Of a stretch of DNA of 47,261 nt, positions 1-6,811 are shown in pieces; positions within the stretch are counted from its first letter, which is position 1, and the number at the start of each line of letters is the position of its first letter. This stretch comes from Chloroflexaceae bacterium (lineage in GTDB: Bacteria > Chloroflexota > Chloroflexia > Chloroflexales > Chloroflexaceae), in NCBI GenBank assembly GCA_012033195.1, contig JAAUSQ010000008.1, forward strand, positions 1 to 47,261. Reading direction: 5' to 3'. The notes below the pieces were generated by a model. That model was not told where the DNA came from and did not search any database. It saw nothing but the letters and a program-made list of their open reading frames with translations. The position numbers and the translations under genes were made by a program.

Positions 1-504
1 AACAACCTTCGGCGCTGGCGCTTGGTGGGGCGATTGCCACTGTGCTTGGCGTGATGCTGGTATCGGTGGTGCGTGGCGAACGGGTTCTACTTCGCTGGCG
101 GGTATTCCGGCGGCACTGGCGGCGGCGCTGTTTTTGGGGTGTATGCCTGGAGCGTCGAGTTTATTATTCCATCGCTTGGTGTGTTCTGGCCCGTGCTGAT
201 CAATCGGCTTGTTGATGTGGTACTGATCGGCGGATTGCTGCTGGTGCGACGGGCGCAATTCATCCAGCCATCGCGTGCTATGTGGCGGTCTATCGCGTTG
301 GCATCGTTGCTATCGCTGGTAGCGCTGGTAAGCTTCAATATCGGCGTAAGTACGGCAGATACCGCCATTGTCACACCGCTTTCGTCGCTTGCCAGTGCTG
401 TTACTGTTTTGATGGCATGGGCTATCCTGCGCGACCGTCTGTCGGCGCTGCAATGGAGCGGGGTAGCGATCATTATTATGGGTGTGGTGCTGGTGGGGGT
501 GTAG
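1..504 (+). CDS. EamA/DMT-family membrane transporter, 3' part, two frame breaks
   Basis: C-terminal part of a drug/metabolite transporter (EamA fold); the gene runs off the left edge. Reading starts in frame 3 (codons from base 3, QPSALALGGAIATVLGVM), moves to frame 2 near the GGG at 82-84 (TSLAGIPAALAAALFLG), then to frame 1 near the GGGG at 136-139 (VYAWSVEFIIPSLG). The rest is one clean frame to the stop at 504. One extra G at each run restores a continuous hydrophobic protein with about five visible membrane segments. The last helix pair (IVTPLSSLASAVTVLMAWAI and WSGVAIIIMGVVLVG) is the characteristic EamA ending. Substrate unknown. The breaks may be sequencing errors; a true pseudogene is the alternative. 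Confidence 0.7.
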
Positions 505-513
505 GGAAACTTC

Positions 514-549
514 CTCACCCCGTGCCCCCTCTCGCGCCGCAGAGGGGGC
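514..549. repeat. Dispersed CCCCTCT-type palindromic repeat, copy 1
   Basis: Just after the transporter stop lies a 9-bp perfect inverted repeat, GCCCCCTCT (524-532) and AGAGGGGGC (541-549), with an 8-base loop, preceded by CCTCACCCC. The same motif (CTCACCCC...GCCCCTCT...AGAGGGG) recurs at 6722-6747 and, degenerate, at 8514-8557, always between genes. It may also act as a transcription stop for the transporter, but there is no T-run. Confidence 0.55.
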
Positions 550-564
550 GCAGTGCGCAGCGGG

Positions 565-684
565 CTACTCGTGCGGTTCGGTGTGCCCAAGCTGATAGTA
601 GATCGTGTTGTTGTCGCAGCAGCCTTCAAGGTGGGCGAGCTTGCCTTCGGGGTTGAAAGGGACGACATTGTTATGAGTATCATA
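565..684 (-). pseudogene. Orphan 39-codon coding-like fragment
   Basis: On the minus strand an open stretch of 39 codons (ATA complement at 682-684 to stop 565-567) reads YDTHNNVVPFNPEGKLAH and so on to LGHTEPHE. Its composition looks like a real protein tail: Asn, Pro, Gly, paired Cys and Tyr, without the Arg/Ala/Pro bias of shadow frames. It follows a TGA immediately and has no start codon in frame; the only nearby ATG (683) is in another frame. It could be the remains of a small gene or a C-terminus displaced by a frame error. I do not recognise the family. Confidence 0.25.
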
Positions 685-698
685 TCAGGAGTTTATCA

Positions 699-728
699 AT
701 GCGTCGCCTGACCGTCTGGACAGGTTGA
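699..728 (+). other. Nine-codon ORF with a strong ribosome binding site
   Basis: AGGAG at 687-691 sits 7 bases before ATG 699, which opens a 9-residue frame (MRRLTVWTG) ending in TGA at 726-728. It lies 70 bases upstream of the tRNA-Asn promoter. It may be a leader peptide, the start of a deleted gene, or chance. Only the SD spacing supports it. Confidence 0.15.
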
Positions 729-798
729 CACCTGCTCAAATCGGCAGGGGGCAGGCGGCAACCATAGCTATTCTCGTGCAACATCGCTTCAAGATTGG

Positions 799-827
799 TT
801 GACAAGGGGCGATGAGGCTGGTATACT
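799..827 (+). promoter_or_regulatory. Sigma70-type promoter of tRNA-Asn
   Basis: A consensus -35 TTGACA (799-804) and a -10 TATACT (822-827) are separated by exactly 17 bp. The predicted start near 834 is about 24 bases upstream of the mature tRNA, which suits a short 5' leader removed by RNase P. Confidence 0.85.
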
Positions 828-857
828 TTTTGGGTGTTGTAAGCTAGACACCTATAT

Positions 858-932
858 TCCCCGATAGCTCAACGGTAGAGCGGCTGACTGTTAATCAGTA
901 GGTTCCAGGTTCGAATCCTGGTCGGGGAGCCA
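858..932 (+). tRNA. tRNA-Asn (anticodon GTT)
   Basis: A complete cloverleaf: acceptor TCCCCGA (858-864) pairs with TCGGGGA (922-928), the discriminator is G and CCA (930-932) is encoded. The anticodon loop CTGTTAA carries GTT, and the T-arm GGTTCGAATCC is canonical. It has its own promoter at 799-827 and terminator at 943-968. Confidence 0.97.
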
Positions 933-942
933 TTCTGAGAAG

Positions 943-968
943 CCTCTGCATTGCCAGAGGTTTTGTTA
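943..968 (+). terminator. Rho-independent terminator of tRNA-Asn
   Basis: CCTCTG (943-948) pairs with CAGAGG (955-960), followed by TTTTGTT. It lies 10 bases after the tRNA CCA and touches the stop codon of the convergent gene at 966. Confidence 0.8.
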
Positions 969-1358
969 TGCCGCCCACACCACATTCGCCACGGGCACGG
1001 CAATCGCGACTGGCTGAAAGATGGGCGAGTCAATGCCGCGAATGATGCCATCTTCAAACGTTTCGAGCGCTAGCACGCGGTACAGTTCGGGCATGTAGCC
1101 GTGCCGCCCATCATCCATCGAGATGACCAGCAAGAGCTGCATACCGTGTTCGGCCCATTGTGGGATCGCCAGATAGCGCGAGTCGCTTGACCAGACGAGG
1201 GCTGGGTTGCACCAGTCGAAGGTGCGCCCGTCCGACAATTCGAGCGTGCCCGCTGTCGGTGCGCCCATGGCAATCTCATACGCTTCCTCAATTGCGGCGT
1301 GCCAGTGTCCATCGGGACTGGTGGCGCTGACCCCACCATACCACGGTACATCAGACAT
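966..1358 (-). CDS. Hypothetical protein, about 130 aa
   Basis: Unrecognised protein. The start ATG at 1358 (MSDVPWYGGVSATSPDGHW) is chosen because GGAGG lies 8 bases upstream. Longer reading back to a TTG at 1478 or an ATG at 1451 is open, but those starts have no ribosome site. The sequence has two beta-propeller-like blade signatures (SPDGHWHAAI and WSSDSRYLAIPQW), as in WD40/TolB-like tails, but is too short for a full propeller. No signal peptide or membrane segment is seen with the chosen start. It converges on tRNA-Asn, whose terminator abuts its stop. Confidence 0.6.
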   Translation of the reverse strand: MSDVPWYGGVSATSPDGHWHAAIEEAYEIAMGAPTAGTLELSDGRTFDWCNPALVWSSDSRYLAIPQWAEHGMQLLLVISMDDGRHGYMPELYRVLALETFEDGIIRGIDSPIFQPVAIAVPVANVVWAA

Positions 1359-1587
1359 AGGTGTAACCTCCGTATCCATCGGGGCTGCAACAGCCACTTT
1401 ATCCAAAGTTGCGCCCACCTGCCTTGTGTAGTTTTCTATTAGCGGTTGCATGAGAGACAGGCTAATGCTATAGTACAAGTATCATATGCGGCAAAGCACT
1501 ACGATGGCGGCGTAGCACTTTGTCAGCATGATGATTGCATTATATGGGATTTGACCCTCCATTGGATAGGAGCAAGACACACGCACG

Positions 1588-3636
1588 ATGTTGTACGAAC
1601 ACCGGCGACCAGATGTAGCCGTCTTTATCGACTTTGAGAATGTGTACGTGAGCGTCCGCGATAAGCTCGACGCTAACCCGAACTTCGAGACGATAATGGA
1701 TCGCTGCAACGACCTGGGACGTGTGATTATCGCACGCGCTTATGCAGATTGGTACCGCTATCCGCGCATTACCAGTGCGCTCTATGCCAACAGCATAGAG
1801 CCGATGTATGTCCCAACATACTATTACGATAAGGATATGGGGCGTACCGGTCGCGCAATCAAAAACAGTGTCGATATGAACTTGTGCATCGATGCTATGA
1901 AGACACTGTTTACCAACACGAACGTAGAACGATTTGTTCTCGTAACCGGTGATCGCGACTTTATCCCGCTGGTCAATAGTATTCGCCAGCAAGGGAAAGA
2001 AGTGATCATCATCGGCATTGGAGGCGCGGCCTCCACCCACCTCGCCCAGAGCGCTGACGAGTTTATTTTCTACGAGCAGCTTGTGGGCAAGTCTACTCCA
2101 TCGACCCAACGCAAGGCAACGCCGCCAAGCAAACCAGAACCAGTGAGCGAACCGGAGACGGTGCGCCATGCACCGGCCCCCGCGCCAGAACCAGATATTT
2201 ACGATACGCTGGTTGAAGCGATTCATCTGGTGCGCGAACGGGGCTATGTGTCCACGCTTGGCTCACTGAAACTGGTGATGAAAGAGTTGATGGGTGGCGA
2301 TTTTAAAGAGAATCGCTACAAAGACATCAACGGGCGAGCATTTACGAAGTTCAAGGAATTTGTGCAAGATGCCGAACGACGTGGCAAAGTGCAGATCTTT
2401 ACCAGTGGCACGGTGAACGAGGTCTTTTTGCCAGGTGAAGATCCGCTCAAGCTGTCGCAGTTTGCGGGCGACTTGAAGAGCGAGACACCCGAAAGCGAAG
2501 AGCATCCAGTGAGCGAGCCACCCAATGGCAAGCACGCTGAACCAGAGCCTGAGCCGGAACAGCCGTCGTCATCGCGTTCGCGGCGACGGCGACGGCCCCG
2601 CAACCAACGGCAGGCCGACCGCCAGCAGGCCGCAGGTGCTTCGCAGAACGGCGTGGCTTCTTCCGATCATCTGGGTGAGGCTGCAATGGAGCAGGAACCG
2701 GATGTCGAACCCGTTGAAGCCGACGATACCGCAACAAACGGCGTTGATGCGGCGGAAGAGATCGAGCCGACAGCATACAACGCGACACCCGACCGCGATG
2801 CTGTGCAGGATGGGTCGCACGAAGAGTTGGAAACTAATATCTTCGATAGCCAGGAGATTGCCGCCAATGCTGCCGAGCTTGCAGAAGCGGCCCGCGCCCT
2901 AGCGATGGAGTCGGAAACGTATGAGGCAACCTGGATACAAGAACAACGCGCCGACCTCTTTATGGATGTGGAACAGCGTGCCCGCGCCCTTGCCGATACA
3001 TTCCGGCAGGAGATGGACAGGTCAGCTAACACGACAACCGAGCCTGTCGAGGCTGCCGAGGTAGGAGCGGCGGAAGTTGCCGAACCTGCCGAGTCGCTTG
3101 CAGCCGAAGGGCAGGCCGAGTCGGTCGCAGCCGAAGGGCAGGCCGAGTCGGTTGAAGCTGAAGCACCGGGCGATAGGGTGCAGGCTGGTCGGGTGGAGGC
3201 CGAGACAGTTCTGGTAGTTGCCGAGGACGCCACACCTGCCGAAGAGCCGGTGCCCGTGGCGGCAGAGGCGACACCAACCGGGGCCGATGCTTCCGCTGCG
3301 GAGCCGCCACAGGCCGACGAGCGCAGCGCTGAGGAGGCCGAATCGCAAGAGGCCACGATTGACTTCAGCGACGAAGAATGGCAGGCTTTCCGCACAATGA
3401 TGGCGGAATATACTAAGCCTGTTTCGTTCTCAAGCATTCAGGATCGGCTGAAAGAGCTTCGCAACGAGAAAGTGTTTACGCGTACCAACGAGCAACTCCG
3501 CACGATGGCGAAGCAAGCGATTACACGCGGCCTCCTGTCGCGGAGCGGGCGCGGGAGCCGGGCCTACTATGCGCTGCATACCGAGGAGTCAACGTCAGTT
3601 GAAGTGGCAGATGATGCTGCTTCAGACGAGGCATAA
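1588..3636 (+). CDS. NYN-domain (LabA/DUF88-type) putative RNase with OST-HTH/LOTUS-like domains
   Basis: 682 aa. Residues ~8-165 form a NYN (PIN-like) domain: FIDFENV holds the first catalytic-type Asp (D15), VTGDRDFIPLV gives the Asp pair, and the GKEVIIIGI strand follows. NYN domains are metal-dependent ribonuclease folds. Residues ~205-285 look like an OST-HTH/LOTUS winged helix that could bind RNA. The middle (~300-585) is Glu/Ala-rich and low-complexity with imperfect repeats (AAEGQAES and variants), probably a disordered spacer containing one basic patch of consecutive Arg near residue 330. Residues ~590-665 form a second winged-helix-like domain. AGGAG at 1569-1573 is rather far from the ATG. 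trpF follows 15 bases downstream, so co-transcription is likely. Confidence 0.85.
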   Translation: MLYEHRRPDVAVFIDFENVYVSVRDKLDANPNFETIMDRCNDLGRVIIARAYADWYRYPRITSALYANSIEPMYVPTYYYDKDMGRTGRAIKNSVDMNLCIDAMKTLFTNTNVERFVLVTGDRDFIPLVNSIRQQGKEVIIIGIGGAASTHLAQSADEFIFYEQLVGKSTPSTQRKATPPSKPEPVSEPETVRHAPAPAPEPDIYDTLVEAIHLVRERGYVSTLGSLKLVMKELMGGDFKENRYKDINGRAFTKFKEFVQDAERRGKVQIFTSGTVNEVFLPGEDPLKLSQFAGDLKSETPESEEHPVSEPPNGKHAEPEPEPEQPSSSRSRRRRRPRNQRQADRQQAAGASQNGVASSDHLGEAAMEQEPDVEPVEADDTATNGVDAAEEIEPTAYNATPDRDAVQDGSHEELETNIFDSQEIAANAAELAEAARALAMESETYEATWIQEQRADLFMDVEQRARALADTFRQEMDRSANTTTEPVEAAEVGAAEVAEPAESLAAEGQAESVAAEGQAESVEAEAPGDRVQAGRVEAETVLVVAEDATPAEEPVPVAAEATPTGADASAAEPPQADERSAEEAESQEATIDFSDEEWQAFRTMMAEYTKPVSFSSIQDRLKELRNEKVFTRTNEQLRTMAKQAITRGLLSRSGRGSRAYYALHTEESTSVEVADDAASDEA

Positions 3637-3651
3637 CACCGTTTCCCGCTT

Positions 3652-4332
3652 ATGACAGCAGTCAAAATCTGCGGCATACGCACGGTTGAACACGCACTCG
3701 CTGCCGCCACAGTGGGTGCCGATATGATAGGACTGGTGTTTGCACCCAGTCGCCGCCAGGTGACGCCTGAACAGGCTACCACCCTTGCGGCAGCAGTACG
3801 CCAGCAGGCGACTGGGCGCGTCAAGTTGGTCGGGCTGTTCGTTAATGCATCGGTCGATGTGATCAATCAGATTGCCGACCAGTGCGATCTGGATTATGTC
3901 CAGCTTAGCGGCGACGAACTCCCGACCGACGCGGCCCCGATTACGCGCCCGCTCATTGTGGCAGTCCGGCTGAACAACAGCATCCACGATGCAGCATGGC
4001 TCGCACATTACCAACAACAGCTTGCGCGGGGTGGGTTGCCGTATAGCACCGCCTCGACCCTGCACCCGACGATTTTTCGCTTGCTAGTCGATGCACATGT
4101 TCCTGGAACATATGGAGGGACAGGAACTCGTGCCGACTGGCTTGCCGCCGCTGAACTGGCGCGTGACTATCCGATTATGCTGGCGGGTGGCTTGACCCCG
4201 GCCAATGTTGCTGAAGCGATAGCGCAGGTGCAGCCGTGGGGTGTTGATGTGAGCAGCGGGGTTGAGACGGACAACCAGAAACAGGCTCCGCTGATTGCAG
4301 CCTTTGTCCAATCGGTGCGGGCCGTGCTCTAA
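3652..4332 (+). CDS. trpF: Phosphoribosylanthranilate isomerase
   Basis: 226 aa, usual length. It catalyses the Amadori rearrangement of phosphoribosylanthranilate to CdRP in tryptophan synthesis. The N-terminal VKICGIR carries the catalytic Cys (C7). GADMIGLVFAPSRR is the family signature at strand 2. LLVDAH near residue 147 supplies the general acid Asp, followed by the GGTGTRADW phosphate loop. AGGLTPANVAEAI and GVDVSSGVET complete the second phosphate site. The gene is not in a trp operon: it follows the NYN gene, while trpA lies 7 kb away on the other strand. Confidence 0.96.
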   Translation: MTAVKICGIRTVEHALAAATVGADMIGLVFAPSRRQVTPEQATTLAAAVRQQATGRVKLVGLFVNASVDVINQIADQCDLDYVQLSGDELPTDAAPITRPLIVAVRLNNSIHDAAWLAHYQQQLARGGLPYSTASTLHPTIFRLLVDAHVPGTYGGTGTRADWLAAAELARDYPIMLAGGLTPANVAEAIAQVQPWGVDVSSGVETDNQKQAPLIAAFVQSVRAVL

Positions 4333-4429
4333 TTGATGATTTTCGTTTCGCTGGTTTGATGGTAGAATAAGACCGCTTTCAGTATACCGCCAGATAAACA
4401 TTGCAGAAGAGATTGAAGGAGGTTTGTGT

Positions 4430-4786
4430 ATGTGGAAGAACATTCTGGGTCTGGCTTTGCTAGCAGGCGTTGCTTTTTTGATTTTCCGTGCTGTACAGCA
4501 GTATCGCCAGGACAACGTTTTTGATATGGCTCCTGCCGCTGGTGGTGCCGCTGGTGGCATTGCAACCAACGGGCAAAAGCGTGGCATTAGCCCTGAACTG
4601 CTCCAGATCCTGGCTGACCCGGCAGACAAAGGCCCGGTCAAGCTGATTACGGACAGCAGCGGCAAGGAATGGTTGCTCAACCCACGCAATGGTTACCGCT
4701 ACCCGGTTGAGGATGGTATTCCAATTATGTTGATTGAAGAGGGCGAGAAGCACAAAGACGAAAGCCTGATCGAAAAGGCTTCGTAA
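4430..4786 (+). CDS. Membrane-anchored Trm112/UPF0434-like protein
   Basis: 118 aa. The ATG at 4430 is chosen because AGGAGG (4417-4422) lies 7 bases upstream; an in-frame TTG at 4424 is too close. An N-terminal hydrophobic helix (NILGLALLAGVAFLIFRAV) is followed by a Gly/Ala linker. The C-terminal domain (ISPELLQILADPADKGPV, then WLLNPRNGYRYPVEDGIPIM) matches the Trm112p/UPF0434 (YcaR) fold. In UPF0434 proteins this domain is soluble and ~60 aa; the membrane anchor is unusual. The zinc Cys residues of classical Trm112 are absent. Function unknown; a membrane adaptor is inference. A terminator follows at 4815. Confidence 0.75.
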   Translation: MWKNILGLALLAGVAFLIFRAVQQYRQDNVFDMAPAAGGAAGGIATNGQKRGISPELLQILADPADKGPVKLITDSSGKEWLLNPRNGYRYPVEDGIPIMLIEEGEKHKDESLIEKAS

Positions 4787-4814
4787 TTCGTCCGCCCATC
4801 TGCGAGCGATACGG

Positions 4815-4857
4815 CGCAGTGGAGAGCTATCAAGACTGATACTCTCTGCTGCGTTTT
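4815..4857 (+). terminator. Rho-independent terminator after the Trm112-like gene
   Basis: CGCAG (4815-4819) and GAGAG (4822-4826) pair with CTCTC (4842-4846) and CTGCG (4849-4853) across a small internal bulge, followed by TTTTGTTTG. Confidence 0.75.
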
Positions 4858-4893
4858 GTTTGTTATCGCCCGCTCGCCTGAGGATGCTTGAGT

Positions 4894-5721
4894 ATGAACA
4901 TACCAACTCAACCCGCTCTTCCATATAAGCCGCGTATTGCTGCCACCGTCGCTACCGTGCTGGCCCTGCTGATCTGGCTGGGAGCCGACCGGGTGCGCTG
5001 GCTGGCAAGCCGTGATAACCTGCTGAACCTGCAAGCTGCGCCCGACGATGCTGTGCTAACGACCCTGGCAGCGCTGTGTGGTTTTGGTATGGCAAGCGCG
5101 GGCACCCCTGGCGAACTGCTGGCGGGCGCACTGGTAGCGGTGATGGTGCCGGCTGTGGTGCAACTTGCCCTGGTGCTGGTCGCCATGCTGCTGGTCAGTG
5201 TGGTGCAGGTCGCGCCCGACCGCACCCGACCGGCGGCGCTGCTGTTTGGGGGTGGGTTTCTGGTGGGGTTTCTCGCAACGATGCTCTTTGTGCCCTCTGG
5301 CGATGTTGCGCTGGCAGCACAGCGTGTGTGGGTGCCGCTCGCAGTTGGCATCTACGGGCTATTCGGTGCCCCCAGCGAGGAGTCGCCAACGGTCTGGTTT
5401 GTTGCCCTGGTCGGTGTGGCGTTTGCGCTCTATGTGCTCGGCAGCCTGACTGCTGCAACGATGGTTGTCAATGCTACCATTGGTGATGTATCATTAAATT
5501 CAAACTGGATCGTTACCGCCTTAACGCTCGACTTTGTGCTGGCGGCAGGGGTGCTGCTGCTAGCGCTGCCCGTGTTTGTGGTACCGCTCAGCACTGCACT
5601 GATAGCACTGCTGCAACGGTATGCACGACTCCTCCGTCATACGGCGGGCACCGGCTTGCTGGTGCTGGGCCTGGTTGCAGCATTGGTGCTAGTCGTTCAG
5701 TTCGGTCTCATGCGTGGGTAA
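4894..5721 (+). CDS. Polytopic membrane protein of unknown function
   Basis: 275 aa from ATG 4894 (GAGGA at 4880-4884, 9 bases upstream); a TTG at 4888 is the alternative but is only 3 bases from the SD. About seven hydrophobic segments alternate with short loops, beginning IAATVATVLALLIWLGADRV and ending LLVLGLVAALVLVVQFGLM. A soluble stretch with DDAVLTTLAAL follows the first helix. No transporter or enzyme motif is recognised. It could be a permease-like component. The stop is 46 bases before the DinB gene. Confidence 0.7.
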   Translation: MNIPTQPALPYKPRIAATVATVLALLIWLGADRVRWLASRDNLLNLQAAPDDAVLTTLAALCGFGMASAGTPGELLAGALVAVMVPAVVQLALVLVAMLLVSVVQVAPDRTRPAALLFGGGFLVGFLATMLFVPSGDVALAAQRVWVPLAVGIYGLFGAPSEESPTVWFVALVGVAFALYVLGSLTAATMVVNATIGDVSLNSNWIVTALTLDFVLAAGVLLLALPVFVVPLSTALIALLQRYARLLRHTAGTGLLVLGLVAALVLVVQFGLMRG

Positions 5722-5767
5722 AAATCGCTCTTTTCTTCTAGAGCACAGACGCAGGAGGGGCACGCCG

Positions 5768-6268
5768 ATGATGATTGAAACTATTCAGAAACTTTATGAT
5801 TATAACTACTGGGCCAATGCCCTGCTGCTGGAGAAGGCCGCTGAAGTTGATCCAGCGCAGTTGAAAGCTACGACTGCCTATAGCTTCGGTAGTCTGTTTG
5901 GGACGCTGGTGCATACGATGAGCGCCGAGTGGATGTGGCGCTTGCGGATGCAAGAAGGCCGTTCACCCGAACGCTTGCACACCGGCGACGACTTCGCGGG
6001 TCTGCAAGGTATCCGCGATTTCTGGGGTGTTGAAGAGGGGCAGATGCGGGCCTTTCTCAGCGGACTGAGCGACGACGCGCTGATGCAGCCGATCTTTTAT
6101 ACCAATACCAACGGGCAGATGCAGCGTAACCTGCTGTGGGAGAGTCTACAGCATCTGGTGTTGCATGGCATGCAACACCGCAGTGAGATAGCTATTATGC
6201 TGACGGATTACGGGCACTCGCCAGGGTGGATTGACTTTATTCGCTACGTGCGCGAACAGCAGGGGTAA
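5768..6268 (+). CDS. DinB-family (four-helix bundle) metal-binding protein
   Basis: 166 aa from ATG 5768, with GGAGG starting about 12 bases upstream; a longer upstream reading to 5714 has no ribosome site. The DinB fold shows as TIQKLYDYNYWANALLLEKA, LFGTLVHTMSAEWMW and LVLHGMQHRSEIA. The three His of the metal site are at residues 49, 133 and 137, the H-x(n)-HxxxH arrangement of the family. DinB proteins are often thiol-transferase-like or of unknown role; no specific reaction can be assigned. It converges with the receiver-like gene, 22 bases apart. Confidence 0.88.
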   Translation: MMIETIQKLYDYNYWANALLLEKAAEVDPAQLKATTAYSFGSLFGTLVHTMSAEWMWRLRMQEGRSPERLHTGDDFAGLQGIRDFWGVEEGQMRAFLSGLSDDALMQPIFYTNTNGQMQRNLLWESLQHLVLHGMQHRSEIAIMLTDYGHSPGWIDFIRYVREQQG

Positions 6269-6290
6269 GGGCGATACCCGAACGAAGCGC

Positions 6291-6656
6291 TTAGACCTGC
6301 TGCATCTGCGCGAACTGCTCCAGCGTTTCCAGCAACTCCGCCGATGTGGTGAACAGTGCGCCCGGCACCCGTTCGCGGGTCTTGCTGATTGCTTCGTCAG
6401 AGCCATCGACAAAGACCATGGGCAGGTTACGGGTTGCCTTCGAGCTATGCAGGGCATCGGCAGAGATACGGCTGTGCGATGCCCGGTGGGCCAGGTCGAA
6501 GACAATCACGGTGGGCAACTCGTCGCGCACCAGCTTGCAGCCGCGTCCGCCATCTTCCGCCTCAATACTAACTGACCAGCCTGCTGCCGCCAGCGCTTCG
6601 GCACGCTGGTGCGCGGCTTCGGCCTGCCACTGGAATAGTATCAACGTTCCTTTCAT
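6291..6656 (-). CDS. Receiver-like (degenerate CheY-fold) protein
   Basis: 121 aa from ATG 6656, supported by a G-rich ribosome site 4-5 bases upstream. The pattern of strands and helices follows a CheY receiver: LILFQW, GWSVSIEA, TVIVFDLAH with Asp54 at the phosphoacceptor position, LPMVFVDG, GALFTTSAELLETL. The N-terminal acidic pair and the conserved Lys after strand 5 are not visible, so phosphorylation is doubtful. A stand-alone pseudo-receiver is the best reading; family assignment rests on fold pattern only. Confidence 0.6.
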   Translation of the reverse strand: MKGTLILFQWQAEAAHQRAEALAAAGWSVSIEAEDGGRGCKLVRDELPTVIVFDLAHRASHSRISADALHSSKATRNLPMVFVDGSDEAISKTRERVPGALFTTSAELLETLEQFAQMQQV

Positions 6657-6721
6657 AGTACCCCCTGTTGTACGAACATTGCAGTATCCCCTGGATCGGG
6701 CGTGTGCTCGTTGTACAGTTA

Positions 6722-6747
6722 CCCCTCTCCCTAGCACGGAAGAGGGG
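6722..6747. repeat. Dispersed CCCCTCT-type palindromic repeat, copy 2
   Basis: CCCCTCT (6722-6728) and AGAGGGG (6741-6747) form a perfect 7-bp stem with a 12-base loop in the 155-base gap between the receiver-like gene and the CrtI-like gene. It resembles the hairpin at 524-549. Confidence 0.5.
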
Positions 6748-6811
6748 CACCTGCGAAAAAAGACGTTTCTTTAACTTTTTAGATGTACTGTATTATAGCG
6801 TATGTGGTTGA

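Noticed and set aside
87-683. 198-codon minus frame overlapping the DMT transporter
   Set aside because: Most of it is the antisense shadow of the transporter with Ser/Thr/Arg-biased composition; only a different frame within 565-684 looks coding-like.
2667-3437. 256-codon minus frame rich in Ala and Ser
   Set aside because: It is the antisense shadow of the repetitive Glu/Ala linker of the NYN gene.
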